Source: Pristionchus mayeri
Lineage: Eukaryota > Nematoda > Chromadorea > Rhabditida > Neodiplogasteridae
Length of the DNA: 64,000 nt
Direction: 5' to 3'
NCBI GenBank assembly: GCA_036245805.1
Contig: BTRK01000005.1
Span: forward strand, 39,413,469-39,477,468
How positions within the stretch are numbered: position 1 is the first letter of the stretch; each line of letters begins with the position of its first letter. Made by a program: the position numbers and the translations under genes. Positions 34,722 through 45,900 of the stretch are shown piece by piece. The notes under the pieces were generated by a model. It ran no database searches, was not told the DNA's origin, and was given only the letters and a program-made list of their open reading frames with translations.

Positions 34722-35640
34722 TGCCCACCCCCCTGCCACCCATGAACCCCGGGTCATGGTCTTTAGCCCACCCCGTCCTACTATGAACCCCTGGTCATGG
34801 TCAAAAACCAACTGATTTTTTTCAACCAACTGATTTTTTTTCAAAAATTGAAAATACCGCACCCTAATTAAAAAGTCAAAGTACCGTATCCAATCGATAG
34901 TACAGTACCACCAAATACCGTATCCCACTACCGCAACCCCGACTATCGCGAACTAACTTTATTTATAAGATGTCCTGGTAACGTACACAATCGGTCTGAT
35001 GTCGTGAACGATCGATTATACAGCACCCAACTAACTACCGTAACCCAGTTCCTTGGGTCAAACATTGTTCTAAAATACTAAATCGATAACAAAAAATTTT
35101 TGAAGCATCCTACCGAAATCTAATTAGTGTAGAACAAATTAATGATCGATTTAAAATTTTTATAAATGATTTTGGATTTTTAGAAAAATGTTTGACCCAA
35201 GGAACTAGATCTGACCCACGGAACTGGGTTACGGTAATCAGTTGGGTACTGTACTATCGATTGGGCACGGCACCAGGACTTCTTAACAATAAAGTTAGTT
35301 CGCGATAGTCGGTGTTACGGTAGTGCGATATGGTATCTGGTGGTACTGTACTATCGATTGGGTGCGGTACTTTGATTTTTTAATTAGGGTACGGTATTTT
35401 AAATTTTTGAAAAAAATCAGTTCGCGGTAATCAGGGTTACGGTAGCTATATACAGTATCAGGAAGTACTGTACTATTGATTGGCACAGTACTTAATCTTG
35501 ACCTACCCCTGACCTACCATCGATTTTTTGACTATGACCCGGGGTTCATGGGTGGCAGGGGGGTGGGCAATGTCCTGCCCACCCCCCTGCCACCCGTGAA
35601 CCCAGGGTCATGATTTTTTCTGCTCACCCCCCTGCCGAGG
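34722..35640. repeat. Block bounded by CCACCCCCCTGCCACCC inverted ends
   Basis: The left end at 34724 (CCCACCCCCCTGCCACCC then ATGAACCCCGGGTCATGG) is inverted at 35535-35573. A further direct copy at 35578-35614 makes a short hairpin at the right edge. Between them lie CGGTAC/TACTGTA repeat units on both strands. No coding frame. Confidence 0.55.
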
Positions 35641-35831
35641 CAGCGGCGTGGGCAACTATGCTCACCATGCACCACAAATCAACCAATTACGCCCACTATT
35701 TTAATATCAGGTCGTTGCATAAGTCTTGTCCGATTTTATCATGTACAAATTCTGGCTTCTACAGATATTCATGTGAGCTTTGGCAGCATGTATCTTTTGT
35801 GATATATACAGAGGATGTAATACACTTTCTA

Positions 35832-36200
35832 GGGGGGGGTGACAACTGGTAAAACGACAACTGGTAAACTCGTCGCCGTTCACTTGCAATTTGGCGCAGC
35901 GACTTGGGAGTTGGTTCATTGTAATCAGTATGCGATCCCATACATTTGCATGTATTAGTCTTGTTACCAGGCGATCATGAGTTTCAATGTATAGGGGGTC
36001 ATGGAAATGCACATTCCATGAACCCGGGGTCTTTGATTTGGAGTAAAACTCATGATCGCCTTTTAGCAAGACTTACATATGCAAATGTAGGGGAGCACAT
36101 ACTGAATACAATGAAACAACTCACAAGTCGCTGCGCCAAATTACAAGTGAACGGCGACGAGTTTACCAGTTGTCGTTTTACCAGTTGTCACCCCCCCCCC
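35832..36200. mobile_element. Inverted-repeat element with 8 bp target duplication (hAT-type MITE)
   Basis: Arms starting GGGGGGGGTGACAACTGGTA are mirrored at the right end, which finishes in a C10 run (mirror sum 72030). Both flanks carry CTTTCTAG: the left copy ends at 35832, sharing one base with the G run, and the right copy spans 36200-36207. An 8 bp duplication is what hAT elements leave. No transposase is encoded; the frames at 35707-36069 and 35946-36239 are two readings of the two arms. Confidence 0.65.
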
Positions 36201-36558
36201 TTTCTAGCGCACTATACTGTATCCCTGTCATTTCAATAATATGGACACGAAATTAGACGAAAGTAGTGCACTTGAACGTTCTCGTTTCGTGTTTCTCCAA
36301 TCCCCTATTTCCTTAGGAACATACAAAGTGCCAAACTCATAGCATTTTCGTAGAGTGTGATGAATGTACATCATACCGAACCACTAATGGTAACCAGTGC
36401 TTGAAAGGCATGGCTAAAAATTTAAGAAAATCTGGAAATGCGTTCAGATAGTTCTTTGCCAACCGATATGAACCCATGCCATTTTCGTGCCGTGCGATAT
36501 AGATATATCTTTTGTTTTTAAAAGTGATCAATGTGTCGCGTTAATATCCCTATGCATG

Positions 36559-36855
36559 TTAAAGGAGTGCTCCGGGGAATGAATGCTATGGAGTCCCACC
36601 GCGAAAATTCTGCGCTCTCAATGGGTAACTGTAGACTAATTTAGCCCGAGAAATAGGCTAGTGTGAAGTACAGCGAGTGAAACATAAAATAATCAGTCAC
36701 AACCCTGCGCTATCAATGAACTTTGCGCGTATGCAAATAGCCTCATAGTGATCTGTGGAACTTCGGAAAACGTGATTTATGATCGGGTTATTGTCCTCTA
36801 CAATATCCAAACTCTCGCCATGGGTGACTGAACATTCCCCGGAGCACCCCTTTAA
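36559..36855. mobile_element. Inverted-repeat element with TTAA ends (piggyBac-type MITE)
   Basis: Left end TTAAAGGAGTGCTCCGGGGA at 36559 and right end CCCCGGAGCACCCCTTTAA finishing at 36855 are inverted copies. Each is bounded by TTAA, the target that piggyBac-like elements duplicate. It is about 290 bp with no coding capacity. Confidence 0.5.
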
Positions 36856-36959
36856 GAGACCCGCTCCGTAAGAATCGAGCACCCCGCGGACACGTTTGCC
36901 TAAGCAACGAGATCCACGGGGTCTTTTCTATGGTGGGAGGAGTGTCTTGGCTCCATGTC

Positions 36960-38933
36960 TCGAAATTTGTCATAAATTATATAATACAGTCATTGGGTAA
37001 GTATTATAAAATGTTAATAAAGGGTAAAATGGTCAAAAAATCATAATTTTTTATTGATACAAAATTGAGTCAAAAGTCAAAATGCATTTCACTCGTGGTG
37101 CCCAGAAGTTTATAAAAACGTATTTAGATCAACATCCGATCGATTCTAAATATTACTTTTTGAACTAAAATTTGACTTTTTGCTGCATATCTAGTCCATT
37201 TGGAACCGAATCCCTTAGCTTTTCAATCCCGTTGTACTCTAAATTCGTTGCTTCATATACACGTTGCAGCGAGTCTCGGGAGATTTTCCATTTTCGGGAA
37301 ATAATTTTCAAACTTTCCAATTGCATCATCCAAAATATTTAAAAATTAATTTTCGCCAAAGTAATGAGAACTTTGATTAGCTTTTAACAATTTCAGATAT
37401 TACTTGCCTTGATATAATTTCTAGCACTAAAATATATCACAATTTCGCTCGTTTCAAAAATTCACTTCTCACAACTTCGAATCTGTCAATATTTGGACCG
37501 TATTTTATCGTTCAAGATAAGCCCAATCCCACCAGTTCTGCATAGAGATAGTAGAATACCCCGACCTGTTTAAGAAAATCACAGGTTCCACCTGTCATGC
37601 CCAAAATTCGCATTGTTTGTTCAAATCAGTGGCTAATCGAAATGTTGACTATTTTATTTTTTCGATTTCACAAAATCTATCACTCAAATCAGATAGTATT
37701 AATTTATAAACAATACATTATCACTGGATAAGTGATCCTAGCGTGAAATTACAGCTGTTTTGCATGCTTTTAAAAATCGAAAAAAATCACGTTTTCCTAT
37801 TTTTGTGGTGCCTTAACTAGCAAATCACGATTCCAATCCCTTAGCTTTTTGAATATTCATATACACTGGGATATCCTACTTTACAATTTCATTACAGAAA
37901 ATCTCTATAGGCTTTCCATTTGTGGGCAATATCTTTCGAACATGCCCTCATAGCGTACTTCAACAAAAAACGATGCAGGGGCATTTTTCAGGATGTCCCA
38001 GTAGTGTTAATGTGGTGTTTAATTTTTAGGAAATTCAAAAACTCGGAAAATTTTCAGTTTTTCTTTATTTTTTCGAATGTAGTAGGGCCAATGAATCTGA
38101 AAACATGGATTCTGGCATAACTTTTCATGCTCTTTCGAATGGTATATAACATACAGGCCTAAAATCAAAAAAAATTTTCGAAAAAATCGATAATGGTAGA
38201 TCAAGATTTTGGGAAATGTTTATTGGACCCGTAATGACTCTACCCACAAAGTATGAGCTTCTAGCGATGATTTTGAAAGATTGTGCCACTTCCCCACCTA
38301 GATCTGACGTTCTTACAGAGACAGCGTTTTAAGTGTTGAATCTAGTTTCATTCGACGTGATTATTCTTCAGAAATTAGTGGTGAAAATTTGAATGCCGAA
38401 TTTCGCACATTTGGCTGGTTTATGTCCCTCGCACAACTAGAACGTATGGCCTATTGTGGTAATCTGAACCAGCAACCCATATTCTACAATCACTTTTGTG
38501 AAAACTATTTGAAAATCATTCATCGCTGAATGGAGATTTAATTTTCAAAGTATCTGAAATCACGAATTTTGTGAAATTGTCCGAAATTTCGTTTTCGGAA
38601 TTTTTCAGTTTTCTGATATAGACGAGCAACTACTCTCGAATTTCATAGGTATTTGTATAGCCCCTTTAGCGATGGTTAAAATCGACTTCAACTGAATTCG
38701 GTATCTCTTGTACTGGAGACAGTGCAATTCATTAACTGGACAGCATTTCAGTGTCCAAATTCACATTCACTGGGTTCTCATGTTGAATGCGCTGAATAAG
38801 CAAGCCCATTCAACCTAGTTTTATAAAGTGTATTATCTATACTTCTATTTAGCTGGGTGAGGAAGTATCGCAATCTGTTCCCATCAACTAGCACCGTGTC
38901 AAAGAAAAAGTGTGAAGATATGCGATAGTCTTA
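36960..38933. other. No supported gene or repeat
   Basis: Two kilobases of AT-rich DNA with no convincing exon, repeat or element. Short frames at 37920-38120 and 38019-38204 overlap on opposite strands and show nothing recognisable. It ends where the PHACTR 3' flank begins at 38934. Confidence 0.4.
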
Positions 38934-40120
38934 AAGAAGTGTTTATTAGTACACACGCTTTATACAATATTCGTATAAGAGCGGAAGGGGGAAAGGAGTG
39001 AAAAGTACAGTACTCTCTACAATCGGAACGAAAACGTATAAAATTCGCGGAAGTGATGCGAATACAACAGGGGAGTTCGTGTTTAGTTTCATTTTAGGAG
39101 GAAGAACAACTACGATTCTCTCGCTTTTTCTCTCCACTATGAATGACAATTCGAGATAGTATGTGGCAATCACAGTGTGTTTAGTAAGAGACAGACGAGA
39201 GGACGAGTTGTGCGGATTACTGTAGCTGGTGAATACGGTATGAGGAAGTGTAGAGGCTACGGTAATCGATAAAACGGAAGGCGACTCGTCATTTGGGGAT
39301 GGGTGGGCTAACGGTAGTAGGGATGGTGCTGCACAGTGAGAAGAGTCGGGAATGAGTGTGAGGGATGAGAGAAGAAGGAAGGCCGGCTAGTTGGGATTAT
39401 TGATTGAATGTGGGCGGAGCTTAGACAATAGACTTGTCGGCGCGCGCATTTTCTACATCGGGGTATGGTAAAGAGTATGGGATTTGCACAGTTGAGAATA
39501 AGTGACGGCCACAGGGGTACTGTAGTCGCATAGGGAAGCCTACGGTAGATGTGTCTCGGGGATAAGTAAAAAGTGACACTGACTAAGGGGAGAAATATGT
39601 TAACTGAATAAAACTTTTGCTTGTGTACAATTGAAAGGACAGAGATGTGGTAGCAAATGATCGATCGATAGTAGGGGGATACGGTAGCATGGAACCAAAT
39701 GATCGATCGATAGTAGGGGGATACGGTAGCATGGAACCAAATGATCGATCGATAGTAGGGGATACGGTAGCATGGAACAGGGTTGGAAGTGAGGGGAGGG
39801 GGACGATCGATAAAAAGGGGCAGCAAACAAACGATATGCATAATCCTCGCACGCACTCTCTTCTCTAGACAACGAATAAAAGAAGACAAATATTCTTGCT
39901 AAAAATATTCACCCTAAACTATTGGAAATTATGCATGGAAACCGGAGAGAAATGACGGGCGAAAAAAATAAGTGAAATGAAAGGGAGGAGTTTAGCACGA
40001 ATCGTCAAGAGAAGGGCAATAACATCCAATTATTAATTGACTAATCATGATAATGATGTATGGGGAGGGAAGAAAGGGAGAGGGGGGAGCCTCTCAGGGA
40101 TCAAAGATCAAGGATCAATT
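38934..40120 (-). other. PHACTR 3' flank / probable 3' UTR
   Basis: Lies directly after the stop codon of the intact gene and is the near-identical partner of 11503-12689. On the minus strand an AATAAA at about 38940-38945 is close to where homology with copy A stops, so the transcript may end there. Contains a three-unit minisatellite at 39655-39780. The 193-codon frame at 39308-39889 is a repeat translation, not a supported protein. Confidence 0.5.
39655..39780. repeat. Minisatellite, three units (partner of 12225-12350)
   Basis: Units start at 39655, 39697 and 39739, 42, 42 and 41 bp long, same unit as in copy A. The short G run lies in the third unit here but in the second unit in copy A. 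Confidence 0.8.
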
Positions 40121-42940
40121 TCAGGGTCGATGGAATCTCGTGAACTGGGTCGATTCCTCGTGCACGTCCATCTCGTTTTCCTTGAAGTCGTTCAGCTCCT
40201 TCCGAATCATCGCCTGCAGTCAATATTCTACCGTAATCAGAACAGCATATAATATCGATCGAATGCTTGATACATCCATCAATCAATAACTTCCGATTGC
40301 CGTACCTTGTCAGAGGGCGTCAGTCGCGTCCAGGGCTTGTCCGCTTTCCGGTCGTACACCTTAAAGGATAATGATAGTGAATAAAGGCCAGTCATCGATA
40401 GACAGCCGCCTCAAGCTACCGTAAGATCGACAAATCAGATTCCTAGAGAAAAATCAGTTACCGATCGAGACGCATCGTGCAACTACACGGCAATTTATTT
40501 CTCGACATCCCGTTGAAAGTCATGGTCCCTTTTCTGATCAAAAAATGGTGTGGCACGTGCGGTCATTTCTATGCTTAGCGGCACGGTTTGCACCCCTTAT
40601 TTACGGTTCTGTATTTCAAGGGTATAAATGTAGTGATGTGCTTGGTTCGTAAACATCGCCCGTTCACACAAATCAATCAAAATACCGAAAACCGTATAGC
40701 TCTAGTACAGTACTTTGAAATAAACGGTAGAAAAGCTACAGACTACCAGGCAAGATTTTCAAAAAAAATTACAGTACCACAGGAAACCATCATGGGCTGT
40801 GCAAATGAATTTTACAGTACATCTTCTTCACAGGGGTGGCCATTTTTTTAACTAGTATGTCGATGAAAAAATTGCCGTGCAACTACCGTACCTCAGCCTG
40901 TGTGACTTCGACGTAATCATCGAACTTGATGATCTGGTCCTCCTTCAGTTGAGCGATCGTCGGACGGAAACTCAGCTGAGAATCACAGATATTATTTATT
41001 ATTCCGATTATGCACATCACCGATACATAATACCATAAACATTTATTGACGTAAAAATATATTTCTTTAAAATTTAGTCCGATATTCTGCGTGAATCGAA
41101 ACTCGTATTCCTAGAAGATAATACAAAGCATGTGCAACACAGATCTCCAAAGAAACTTTGCCGTGTAATTTTTACTTTCGCCAAGTACTCAGACTAAATC
41201 AAACTCAGTGTGCTCAATACTACTATAACAGCAAATTGAAGCACAGACCGCGCAGCTGGCAAAATGCACGTTTTGATTTGCGATATTACAATCCCTTCCG
41301 ACTACAGTAACCATTCATTGGCTACCGTAATACTCCTTCGCTCACCTTCCTCAGCAGCATCTTCCTCCTCTCCTCCATATTCGCCTGCTCGCTGTCGCTA
41401 TCGGAACGGGGCGCGCGTCTCAAGAGAGAAGGATTATTGATTTTCTGCCACAATATCGATCCCGGCCCGGGAAGTGTTCTTTCATGACCCAGTCCCTCAG
41501 TTACGACCGCAGCTTTTCCTAGGTGCGACGGTATCGTCGGGCGTAGATAAATTATTGGGGTGTCCGGAAAGTTCGTATAATGCTTCGGAAAAAAGTCAGT
41601 TCGCGATCAAATACAGTGATTGCGCAATCTGTTTGTCAACAATGTATTGCATCATTCTGACGTTGAGTAGTGAGAGGATTTAATCAGTCTCCTAGTTGCT
41701 ACATTGATTCTTGTGATGGACTCCCATCTCTACCTCCGAGCAGTTTTACTTCATTACTACCGTCTTGGCCGATCCGTGAAGGAGGCCCACTCTGCCCTGG
41801 CCCAGTCGGAAGGAGCTGACGCCCCCTCCATACCCTTCTGCTATAAGTGGTTCTCCCGCTTCAAGAAAGGGGAGTTTGGTCTCGATGATCAACCCCGCTC
41901 TGGACGCCGTCCCTCCCTCGATCAGCCTCTCGTTCTCCGCACACTGAAGCGCAAGCCCATGGCCAGTGTGCGTGAGTTGAAGAAGGATACTGGTACTCCC
42001 AGATCAACGGTGTCCGATATTCTCCATCGATCTGGGAAGAAGCTGAAACTCCCACAAGTGATTCCCCATGACCTCTCCCCCGAACAGCTGAAAAATCGTG
42101 TTCAAGTCTGTCGGGAATTACTCCATCGTAGATCCAATCTTCGATGGGTCAATTCCATCATCGCTACAGATGAGAAGTGGATCACGTACGATAACCCTGT
42201 GAGGAGACTGCAATGGGTGCATGCAGATGAGAAGACCACGCCCGTCCCGAAGAAGGAAGAGCACGGAAAGGAGGAACTCCTCTGCTTCTTCTTCTCAGTG
42301 CTCGGTCCCATCTACTGGGAGATCCTCGCCCCTGGCACCAGCATCAATGCCGACCTCTTCTCTGAACAACTGGAAGATGTCGCGATCAGAGTCCCTCCCA
42401 GACTCCTGAACCAGGGCAAAATTCTTCTTCTGATGGACAATGCTCGCCCACATCGAGCGAAGATAACCCAGAAGAAAATGGACGAGCTAAAGATCGAGAG
42501 GATTCCCCATCCACCGTATTCCCCGGATCTCTCCCCATGCGACTACCACTGCTTCCGCTCTCTCTCTGACTTCTGCAAAGGAAAGAAGTTCAAGAATCGA
42601 GATGAAGTTGTGAGGGCTTTCGTGAACTGGGCGGTCTCGAAGAAACTCGCATTTTGGAAGAGAGGAATCGAGACCCTGCCCAATCGCTGGAGGGAGGTAG
42701 TGAGAAAGAAGGGGGCATACATTGGTCACTGAGAATTGTAAAGCATTGAATAAAAAATAAAAACAAAAAAATATACGAACTTTCCGGACACCCCAATATT
42801 ATTATTATATTCGATCAGGAGAGAACAGGAGGACTTCCCATTCTCCTGATATCCCTGATTCCTCACTTCATAATATTCCTCTGCTCCAGTTCCTCCAATG
42901 TCGGCCTCTCGCTCAGCTTGCGCTCCAGACGGATCGACAC
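40121..42940 (-). CDS. PHACTR: PHACTR exons 12-16: RPEL motifs and PP1-binding tail
   Basis: Exon 12 (42867-42940) holds a good RPEL, LSERPTFEELELRNIMK, with RPxxxEL at residues 324-330. Exon 13 (41346-41418) is a charged linker. Exon 14 (40892-40975) holds a weaker [18 protein letters not shown], in which E is replaced by Q, and runs into [10 protein letters not shown], matching the RVxF-like and hydrophobic parts of the PP1-binding string. Exon 15 (40306-40359) gives [17 protein letters not shown] with the conserved Arg and Trp; its acceptor is the less usual TTTAAG. Exon 16 (40121-40213) ends FTRFHRP and TGA, the family's hallmark C-terminus. Confidence 0.92.
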
Positions 42941-45900
42941 CTGCAGAGTACAATATAACACGCGTCTTCTGACAGAATGCATGACCATGAGGAACAAGGA
43001 GCCGAAAGTTTGAGCAATATCCATGAGATATTTATGTTAGAGTATATTGGGGACGAGAAAACTTTTGACGTTGGCAGTTTTTCCCAGAACCGTCTTTTAG
43101 GAATTTTCCGGTTTTGGGTCCGGATTTACCATAAAACAGCTCCCAGAAGAGCTAGGAGGATGTCATTGGGCTCAAAATGCGCGGAAAATTATTCTAAGCA
43201 ACTTTTATGTTGGCGATGAAAATGTATGACTTCATTTTCATAGTGAAAAAATTGAAAATTCATTTTTGAAATCAGAAAACAAATTCTACCTGCTCGGGGA
43301 CCCCCCTCTTTACCACTTTATGAGCACAGATTATTAATCTACGACATCGACTTACTCTAGACAAACATAGAACTGGCGGCTAAACCCGTGGCTTTTTGAG
43401 ATTTGAGGCTGGAAAGACCAAAAATGACCAAAATTAGATTTTTTAGATTTTTTCAACTTTTGAAAATATCCATTTTTTGAACTCCCAATGACATTTTCTC
43501 TTATATTTTGTCATTTCCTATCTCAGAATGTTGTTTTTCACTCCAGCAAAGCGAAATCCACAAATTTACCCAAACCCATCCCCTCATTTTGGGGTCGAAA
43601 AATCGAATTTCTCAAAATTATTTATAATACAGTTTTTATGGTGTATTTTGTCCCGTAGAAACCGAATCTCACTATTAGAACGCGTGAAAATTCGAAATAA
43701 AGGAGTTATTAACGAAATTTCGATCCTACAAGAGCCAACATCTTAATTCAAAAATGTGAGAATTTGGGTCGCAGTTGCGACATTTCGTGATAGTGAAGCA
43801 TCCATAAGCTCTTAGATTATTTTGCAAACTCATCAAATAGTTAGTCATACTTAAGTTAGTGTAAGTGTTAGAACTTGTGGGTTCGGAAAATTGAATCATC
43901 CAATATATTTTTTGAAATATTATTTTTGGTTTTACGGTTGAAATTGTCGGTTTTCCGTTAATAACTCCTTTATTTCGAATTTTCACGCGTTCTAATACTG
44001 AGATTCGGTTTCTACGGGACAAAATACACCATAAAAACTGTATTATAAATAATTTTGAGAAATTCGATTTTTCCACCCCAAAATGAGGGGATGGGTTTGG
44101 GTAAATGTGTGGATTTCGCTTTGCTGGAGTGAAAAACAACATTCTGAGATAGGAAATGACAAAATATAAGAGAAAATGTCATTGGGAGTTCAAAAAATGG
44201 ATATTTTCAAAAGTTGAAAAAATCTAAAAAATCTAATTTTGGTCATTTTTGGTCTTTCCAGCCTCAAATCTCAAAAAGCCACGGGTTTAGCCGCCAGTTC
44301 TATGTTTTTCTAGAGTAAGTCGATGTCGTAGATTAATAATCTGTGCTCAAAAAGTGGTAAAGAGGGGGGTCCCCGAGCCGGTAGAATTTGTTTTCTGATT
44401 TCAAAAATGAATTTTCAATTTTTTCACTATGAAAATGAAGTCATACATTTTCATCGCCAACATAAAAGTTGCTTAGAATAATTTTCCGCACATTTTGAGC
44501 CCAATGACATCCTCCTAGCTCATCTGGGAGCTGTTTTATGGTAAAGCCGGACCCAAAACCGGAAAATTCCTAAAAGACGGTTCTGGGAAAAACTGCCAAC
44601 GTCAAAAGTTTTCTCGTCCCCAATATACTCTAACATAAATATCTCATGGATATTGCTCAAACTTTCGGCTCCTTGTTCCGCGAGGGGTCCGTTTTCATGT
44701 AATCTCTCAGAAGACGCGTGATAAATTAAATTGTTGTTGAGAGAAGGTTGAGATAATTTAAAATGCAGACATGACTTCACTAATGCAAAGGCGCACGACG
44801 CCCCAAGTGGAATCCCCGATAGCCCAGTGCTAATATCAATAATCACGCTACGGCAGGCATGAGAAATTGGGATGGTGAGAAATATATTTAAAAGAACTTT
44901 TCGGATGGATTATTAACAGCTAAAAATGTGAACAATTGTTGTACCAAATGTGCGACAGGGATGTGACTGATGACACAATACAATTTTGCGCGAAGACAGG
45001 ATCGGAAGGCCGAGGTATGATAATAGGTTAGTTCTAATGCAACATCAGTGAGTCGGAACGTTGGATATCCCCAGAGCGTGACCTAATGTAGTCGACGCTG
45101 CGGAAATCTGCCTGGTTAGAATCCAAGCGTTGTTTACTCACAAGGCTATGAGCAGAATGAAGGAAAGGGGGAATCACTAGAGAAGGGCGTAAAATGAATG
45201 CGGATAAGAAAAACTTCCAAGAAATAGTGCATTCGTATGGAATGGAATGACTCATCTCGAAATATTTTCCGTATATATCGGCTCCGAAGCGTTTGAGAAT
45301 TTGTGGGGGAGAATGTAATCGAATGAGTAATAGAAATATTTCGCTGTTTCTATTTGCGTGGAAGTGTTAGGAATATAATGCCTTAGTGTGTAATAGCATG
45401 TCTCAACGCGAAATGCATTTCATATTTGTCATTGGCATTGTCATTGTCAATCCATAAATCTAAAAATAGGTCACCTTCTTTCTGATTTCCTTCATCGCCG
45501 CGTCCTCCTCTGCGATCTCTGAAAATATTTTTGCATTATTTTTGGCTATCAATACCAACAAGATTACCAGCACCGTCATTCCCATGCTCATGGACTACTA
45601 GTGAAGCATCAATTACTCAATCAGCTCATTCACCAATTTTTAATTTTCGTCGGAATCATACATGCTGCTGAGTTTCAAAATCCGGGAGGGTGCTCACACT
45701 TTTAACCACAACGCCGGCAGTGTTTAGATAGACTGGCAATCTAGCACTGTAAAAAATATGATGAGTGTTGTCCAAAAACAGGGAGGGTATTGCTTCTAAC
45801 AGCGATGGTGCCCACGTTTGGTCGGAATTGTCAATGGACAACCACTGAGAAGGTGAACTCCCTTCACACAATTCGTTCATGGACTACTCGTGCAGCATCA

